Assembly: GCF_039540515.1 (NCBI RefSeq)
Contig: NZ_BAABFA010000018.1
Span: 84,593 to 148,592, forward strand
Direction: 5' to 3'
Origin: Nemorincola caseinilytica
Lineage (GTDB): Bacteria; Bacteroidota; Bacteroidia; Chitinophagales; Chitinophagaceae
Length of the DNA stretch: 64,000 bases
The notes beneath the pieces were generated by a model that saw nothing but the letters and a program-made list of their open reading frames with translations, was not told where the DNA came from and did not search any database. This document shows positions 60,477 to 64,000 of the stretch, one piece after another; positions within the stretch are counted from its first letter, which is position 1, and every line of letters starts with the position of its first letter. A program made the position numbers and the translations under genes.

Positions 60477-60528
60477 AGCCCCTCCCGGCCCTGCCTGCCG
60501 CAGGCAGGCTCTCCATCCGGGGAGGTGA
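60477..60528. repeat. REP-like hairpin repeat, copy 8 (long variant)
   Basis: AGCCCCTCCCGGCC, inner hairpin GCCTGCC-GCA-GGCAGGC, then CTCCATCCGGGGAGG. It has the same insert as the copy at 23963. The rest of the 60297-60657 gap holds a promoter and no gene. Confidence 0.7.
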
Positions 60529-60657
60529 GGTCGAGTCCTTGTATTTTGAGGTACGGCAACTGTTCATTATGACATCTCATAGGGCAAAGACATATGGGCA
60601 TACCTTACTAAATGCATAACGGCACAGAATAGTTGCATGCCAAAATATATTTCCCTG

Positions 60658-61473
60658 TTAATACTGTTCGCGCTCGTTGGGGAAGTCGCGGCTCTTGATG
60701 TCGCCTATGTATTTGCGGGTGGCATCAGATATATCCTCGAACAGGTTGAGGTAGCGGCGCAGGAACCTGGGAGAGAAATTCTGGGTGATGCCCAGCATAT
60801 CGTGCATCACCAGTACCTGGCCATCTACGCCATTACCCGCGCCTATGCCTATCACGGGTATCCGTAGTTTTTCGGCCACCCTGGCGCCCAATGTGGCGGG
60901 TATCTTTTCCAGCACCAGCGAGAAACAGCCTGCCTCCTGCAGGGCCTCGGCATTGCGCAGCAGCATCTCGGCCTCTTCCTCTTCCCGCGCACGCACGGTA
61001 TAGGTGCCGAACTTGTATATGGACTGCGGCGTAAGCCCCAGGTGACCCATAACGGGTACGCCGGCGCTTACTATGCGCTTGATGGAGTCGCAGACCTCTT
61101 CGCCGCCTTCCAGCTTTATGCCGTGTGCGCCTGCCTCTTTCATGATGCGTATGGCAGAGTTGAGGGCCTCTTTGCTATTGCCCTGGTAAGAGCCGAAGGG
61201 GAGGTCCACTATCACCAGGCAGCGCTTGCAGGCACGCACCACGCTTTGGGCGTGGTATATCATCTGGTCGAGCGTGATGGGCAGGGTGGTCTCGTGGCCG
61301 GCCATCACATTGCTGGCAGAGTCGCCCACCAGTATCACGTCTATACCCGAATGGTCGAAGATGCGGGCCATGGAGTAGTCGTAGGCGGTAAGCATGCTTA
61401 TCTTTTCGTTACGCTGCTTCATCCATTGCAGCGTATGTGTGGTCACGCGCTTTATCTCATTGTGTACGGACAT
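60658..61473 (-). CDS. panB: 3-methyl-2-oxobutanoate hydroxymethyltransferase
   Basis: 271 aa from the ATG at 61473; the frame is open 15 codons further without a better start. Family signatures are ISMLTAYDYSMARI, DVILVGDSASNVMAGHETTL, GIKLEGGEEV, VMGHLGLTPQS and VIGIGAGNGVDGQVLVMHDML. It makes ketopantoate, the first committed step of pantothenate and CoA synthesis. panC is not adjacent. It is on its own transcript, bounded by a REP-like repeat and a membrane-protein gene. Confidence 0.96.
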   Translation of the reverse strand: MSVHNEIKRVTTHTLQWMKQRNEKISMLTAYDYSMARIFDHSGIDVILVGDSASNVMAGHETTLPITLDQMIYHAQSVVRACKRCLVIVDLPFGSYQGNSKEALNSAIRIMKEAGAHGIKLEGGEEVCDSIKRIVSAGVPVMGHLGLTPQSIYKFGTYTVRAREEEEAEMLLRNAEALQEAGCFSLVLEKIPATLGARVAEKLRIPVIGIGAGNGVDGQVLVMHDMLGITQNFSPRFLRRYLNLFEDISDATRKYIGDIKSRDFPNEREQY

Positions 61474-61551
61474 AACGATGGTTTTATTGCACAGAGGCCA
61501 TAAAAGTACACATACCATCGGTTATTCTGCTAATGCGCGTATAAGAAGCGG

Positions 61552-62256
61552 CTATGCAGGTGTGTGCAGCAGTTTTCTGATAGACAGCACATGCATGAAC
61601 ACCGCCAGTGGCATAAGGAAGCCCGCCAGCAGGGTGAAGGGGAACGCGCCGAAGTCGGTGATGGAAAGAGGTTCGGGATGTGCATAGATACCGGGGGCGT
61701 AGGCATGGCTGACGAAGATGAACACCACTATGGCCAGCGTGAGCAGGCCCGCACAATTCCACAGCAGCAGTATGCTACGCGGCAGTACCTTCCTGCTATA
61801 GCCCAGGTAGCCCACCAGCAATGCCGTGATGCCAATAACTATCTCGAAATTGTACCCTTCGAAGGTGCCCATACGGGGCAGCATACCCTGCTTGTATAAT
61901 GCGTGCAGCAGCAGCTCTACCACTATGCGGAAGGACTGGGCATATACCAGCCATGCCGCCGGAATGGCCGTGATGAAAGCCTGCGATCTTTTGCGGCTCA
62001 CGAACCAGAACATGAACGAGAACAGCGGGAGAATGAGCAGTAGCGGAATGCGCGGTGGCAGCGAAGCGGTCTGTAGTATACCTGCCAGCGATATAGCGCT
62101 TACATATGCCAGCCAGCCTGTGAGCGACAGCAGCATAATGATGCGGATGCGTTTTGCCTTGCCGGGAGCGAGTGTGCGGGATGCAGTGGTGCCTGTGCCG
62201 TACCACGCAAAGGAGGCCATGATGATGGTGAGCAGGAGAAATGCCGCTTTGGTCAT
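61552..62256 (-). CDS. Multispanning membrane protein, unknown function
   Basis: 234 aa from the ATG at 62256, with about seven predicted membrane helices (AAFLLLTIIMASFAWYG, IIMLLSLTGWLAYVSAISLA, LLLILPLFSFMFWFV and others). A charged loop R-K-R-S-Q-A follows the third helix. No catalytic motif or known family is seen. It sits directly downstream of the AraC-type regulator (44 nt after that gene's stop, same strand), so it may be in one transcript with it. Confidence 0.7.
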   Translation of the reverse strand: MTKAAFLLLTIIMASFAWYGTGTTASRTLAPGKAKRIRIIMLLSLTGWLAYVSAISLAGILQTASLPPRIPLLLILPLFSFMFWFVSRKRSQAFITAIPAAWLVYAQSFRIVVELLLHALYKQGMLPRMGTFEGYNFEIVIGITALLVGYLGYSRKVLPRSILLLWNCAGLLTLAIVVFIFVSHAYAPGIYAHPEPLSITDFGAFPFTLLAGFLMPLAVFMHVLSIRKLLHTPA

Positions 62257-62300
62257 ATGGATTATTTTCGGCAATATTAGTGCAGCAGTGCTGCGCAGAA

Positions 62301-63188
62301 TTATCCAAAATTGCTTATTTCACTTTTCCGGTACTGCAGGGGCGATATATCGTATGTCTTCCGGAACGCCTTGATGAACGAATTGGGGTATTCATAACCC
62401 AGGTGCGCTGCGATGGCCGATATGCTCTCTCCGCTATGTTCCAGCATTTGCAGGCCTTTTTGCATGCGCACCTCTGTAAGGTACTGGTGGGGTGTTAGCC
62501 GGTATTGCACTTTGAACAGGCGCAGGAAATGGAACTTCGACATACCTGTTTCCCGGCAAATGCTGTCGAGGTCCAGCGGGCCAGTGTAGCCGGAGTGGAT
62601 AATGTCTTTGGCCAGGGCCAGCCGCCTGTATATATCGCTGCGTACAGCGGCCTTTACAAAGGGGAGTTTGCTTATGCTCTTCCGTACATCCTCGTTCTGC
62701 AGCAATAGATGTTCTACCAGTTGCATGAGCACGGGCTCGAAGAGACCCTCTTTGTATGTGCCGGGTGCTATGAGGCGGTCCAGTATAGCGTTCAGCGCCT
62801 CGTCCTTGCGATATAGCTGGGTCACGAACCGGGCGTTCGTGGCCATGTCATCGGGGGCATCCAACTGCGCAGCATGGGTATGGGTGAGGCTGTGTGCCAC
62901 GCCTTCGAAAAAGCGCTTGCAGATGTGTATATTACATATCTCGGTCTTGTGCAGGTTGTCTATGGTAAGCCCATAGAGGTCTCCCGGCTGCGAAAAGAGG
63001 TATGTATCGGTCTCTACCCGGTAGTGGTCACGGTTCACCTTGCAGTGGCTGTGCCCGGTGCGGTTGAGGAATAGCGAATAGGGGCTTTCGAGGTCGAGCC
63101 GCGATGCCTGTCCGCAACTGAAATTGAGTACTACATTGCGCCACTCGTTCTCGCCGCGTGCAGCATTATTTTTCAGCTGCCTTATCAT
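62301..63188 (-). CDS. AraC family transcriptional regulator
   Basis: 295 aa from the ATG at 63188; a GTG at 63224 would add 12 residues, but a -7 element (TATATTTG, minus strand, 63231-63224) overlaps that GTG. Residues 1-180 are a ligand-binding cupin-like domain (LNRTGHSHCKVNRDHYRV). The C-terminal 100 residues hold two helix-turn-helix motifs: LDSICRETGMSKFHFLRLFK and ISAIAAHLGYEYPNSFIKAF, the AraC signature. It probably controls a nearby metabolic or stress gene, possibly the divergent sugar dehydrogenase (now broken). Confidence 0.92.
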   Translation of the reverse strand: MIRQLKNNAARGENEWRNVVLNFSCGQASRLDLESPYSLFLNRTGHSHCKVNRDHYRVETDTYLFSQPGDLYGLTIDNLHKTEICNIHICKRFFEGVAHSLTHTHAAQLDAPDDMATNARFVTQLYRKDEALNAILDRLIAPGTYKEGLFEPVLMQLVEHLLLQNEDVRKSISKLPFVKAAVRSDIYRRLALAKDIIHSGYTGPLDLDSICRETGMSKFHFLRLFKVQYRLTPHQYLTEVRMQKGLQMLEHSGESISAIAAHLGYEYPNSFIKAFRKTYDISPLQYRKSEISNFG

Positions 63189-63308
63189 ATTTATATCGGG
63201 AAAGGAATTGAGTAGCACCACCACAAATATATGATATGTTCTACTTGCGATGGGCTCTGGTATTTTTCTATACTATAATGGGTAGTGATACGTTATATAT
63301 GTATACGC

Positions 63309-63870
63309 ATGATGTATGCTGTATTCATACTGGTCTGCTGGTCGCCTGTCGCTCATGCGCAGGAGGCGGTGCGTACCCGTGTGCTGAAGGATTCACTTTT
63401 TCATACCGTGGGAGCTTGTCTATAGCCCCGATGATCATATATGGTTCACACAAAAGAACGGCTATGTATGCCGCATGGACACTGCAGGTGCGCATACCGA
63501 TACACTTCTGCACGAGCCGGCCACCATTACCATACGCGAGAGCGGTATGCTGGGTATGGCGCTGCACCCGCAGTGGGATGCACAGCCCTATGTATACATA
63601 GTGTGGGAATACCTGCGCATGCCCGACAGCGCCATAATGGAACGTGTATGCCGCTATACCTATGATGCACAGGCCAGGACACTCACCGACAGGCACATAC
63701 TGCTGGACAGCATAAAAGGTTTCCGCTTTCACAATGGGTGCCGCCTGCTGATAGAAGGAGATAAACTGTATGTATCTGTGGCCGATGCTGCGGACAGTAC
63801 CGAGCCACAGAACCCTGCCTCCCTGAACGGGAAGATATTGCGTGTGAACCTGGACGGATCGGTACCATAA
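63309..63870 (+). pseudogene. PQQ-type glucose/sorbosone dehydrogenase, frameshifted and truncated
   Basis: The ATG at 63309 opens a signal peptide (MMYAVFILVCWSPVAHAQ) and reads to VLKDSLF. A one-base insertion in a T-run (63400-63404) then shifts the frame; removing one T continues as SLFIPWELVYSPDDHIWFTQ, the blade start of soluble glucose dehydrogenases. Later SGMLGMALHPQW and FHNGCRLLI fit as well. The frame ends at NGKILRVNLDGSVP and a TAA at 63868, where intact proteins go on for more than 200 residues. So both a frameshift and a cut end are present. The sequence beyond is AT-richer and unrelated. Confidence 0.75.
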
Positions 63871-63884
63871 GTGTTCGAAAGTCG

Positions 63885-63998
63885 TTATGGTGATTTATTC
63901 ATCTTTGTTGGATCCCCTCCACACAGGAGTACTATTTCTTTTATTAATTCCTCTTCGAGGTCTAGAGCGAATTTTAGTTTGGTGATCTTATACCCCGT
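63885..63998 (-). CDS. C-terminal end of an unidentified protein (partial)
   Basis: On the minus strand a frame enters from the right edge and gives 37 residues ending in a stop at 63885-63887. It contains KLKFALDLEEELIKEIVLL and ends P-T-K-M-N-K-S-P. Codons are A/T-rich (AAA, ATA, GAA), unlike the neighbours. The short length makes any family call unsafe. It abuts the truncated dehydrogenase and may belong to an inserted element. Confidence 0.4.
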   Translation of the reverse strand, partial: TGYKITKLKFALDLEEELIKEIVLLCGGDPTKMNKSP

Positions 63999-64000
63999 CA

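Noticed and set aside
63236..63601. 121-codon plus-strand frame over the start of the sugar dehydrogenase
   Set aside because: It gives no signal peptide or domain, while the frame at 63309 with one T removed gives a coherent dehydrogenase.

Overview
The window reads as one chromosomal segment of a Bacteroidota bacterium, most likely a chitinophagaceae-like member; the genus cannot be resolved from the sequence. Evidence: a type IX secretion (T9SS) adhesin with SprB repeats and a C-terminal CHU_C sorting domain next to a PorP/SprF gene; many secreted proteins and lipoproteins; no clear Shine-Dalgarno sequences; and promoters of the Bacteroidota type (TTG, 17-21 nt, TAnnTTTG) upstream of many genes. 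Base composition looks close to half G+C. Isoleucine is encoded overwhelmingly by ATA in native genes (hand count 16 of 17 in tpiA, 6 of 6 in the FKBP gene), which is unusual for this composition and helps mark foreign DNA.

Layout. 1-3.1 kb: end of a T9SS adhesin operon (adhesin, PorP/SprF, TPR-PD40 protein). 3.2-11 kb: DUF885 lipoprotein, PAS histidine kinase, NamZ-type muramidase, SlyD-like isomerase, small stress or envelope proteins and a PagL-like gene broken by an in-frame TAA. 11-15.1 kb: a cobalamin riboswitch leading into the class Ia ribonucleotide reductase genes nrdB-nrdA. 15-23.7 kb: TPR adenylate cyclase, a large SWIM-SNF2 helicase, a fibronectin-type secreted protein and a DUF1835 protein. 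23.7-25.67 kb: a repeat-rich, AT-rich island with a truncated, frameshifted AIPR (abortive-infection family) gene. 25.67-32.5 kb: parC, bifunctional nuclease, GT39 glycosyltransferase, PAP2 phosphatase, methyltransferase, lipoprotein. 32.7-38.7 kb: a short Bat-type operon (DUF58, membrane protein, BatA) and a large zinc metalloprotease. 39-47 kb: acetyltransferases, a Tat-exported class V aminotransferase, sucB, small secreted proteins, a cold-shock protein and a plug-domain gene broken by TAG. 47-53.8 kb: rel/spoT, SUMF1-like protein, thiE-like gene, orphan efflux adaptor, tpiA and tRNA-Glu. 53.8-64 kb: a lipase flanked by two diverged copies of one terminator region, then mostly minus-strand genes (LiaF-like, TraB/GumN, thioredoxin-DUF5106, panB, AraC regulator). 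At the right edge a PQQ-type sugar dehydrogenase gene is frameshifted and cut short beside AT-richer sequence.

Most of the window is ordinary core genome. The best-supported unusual item is the B12 riboswitch on nrdBA, which predicts a B12-dependent reductase elsewhere in the genome. Other points are eight copies of a REP-like hairpin repeat (two forming an exact inverted pair), four broken genes, heptamer tandem arrays (one touching the parC start codon) and duplicated terminator regions around the lipase. I did not find a convincing intact new multi-gene system.
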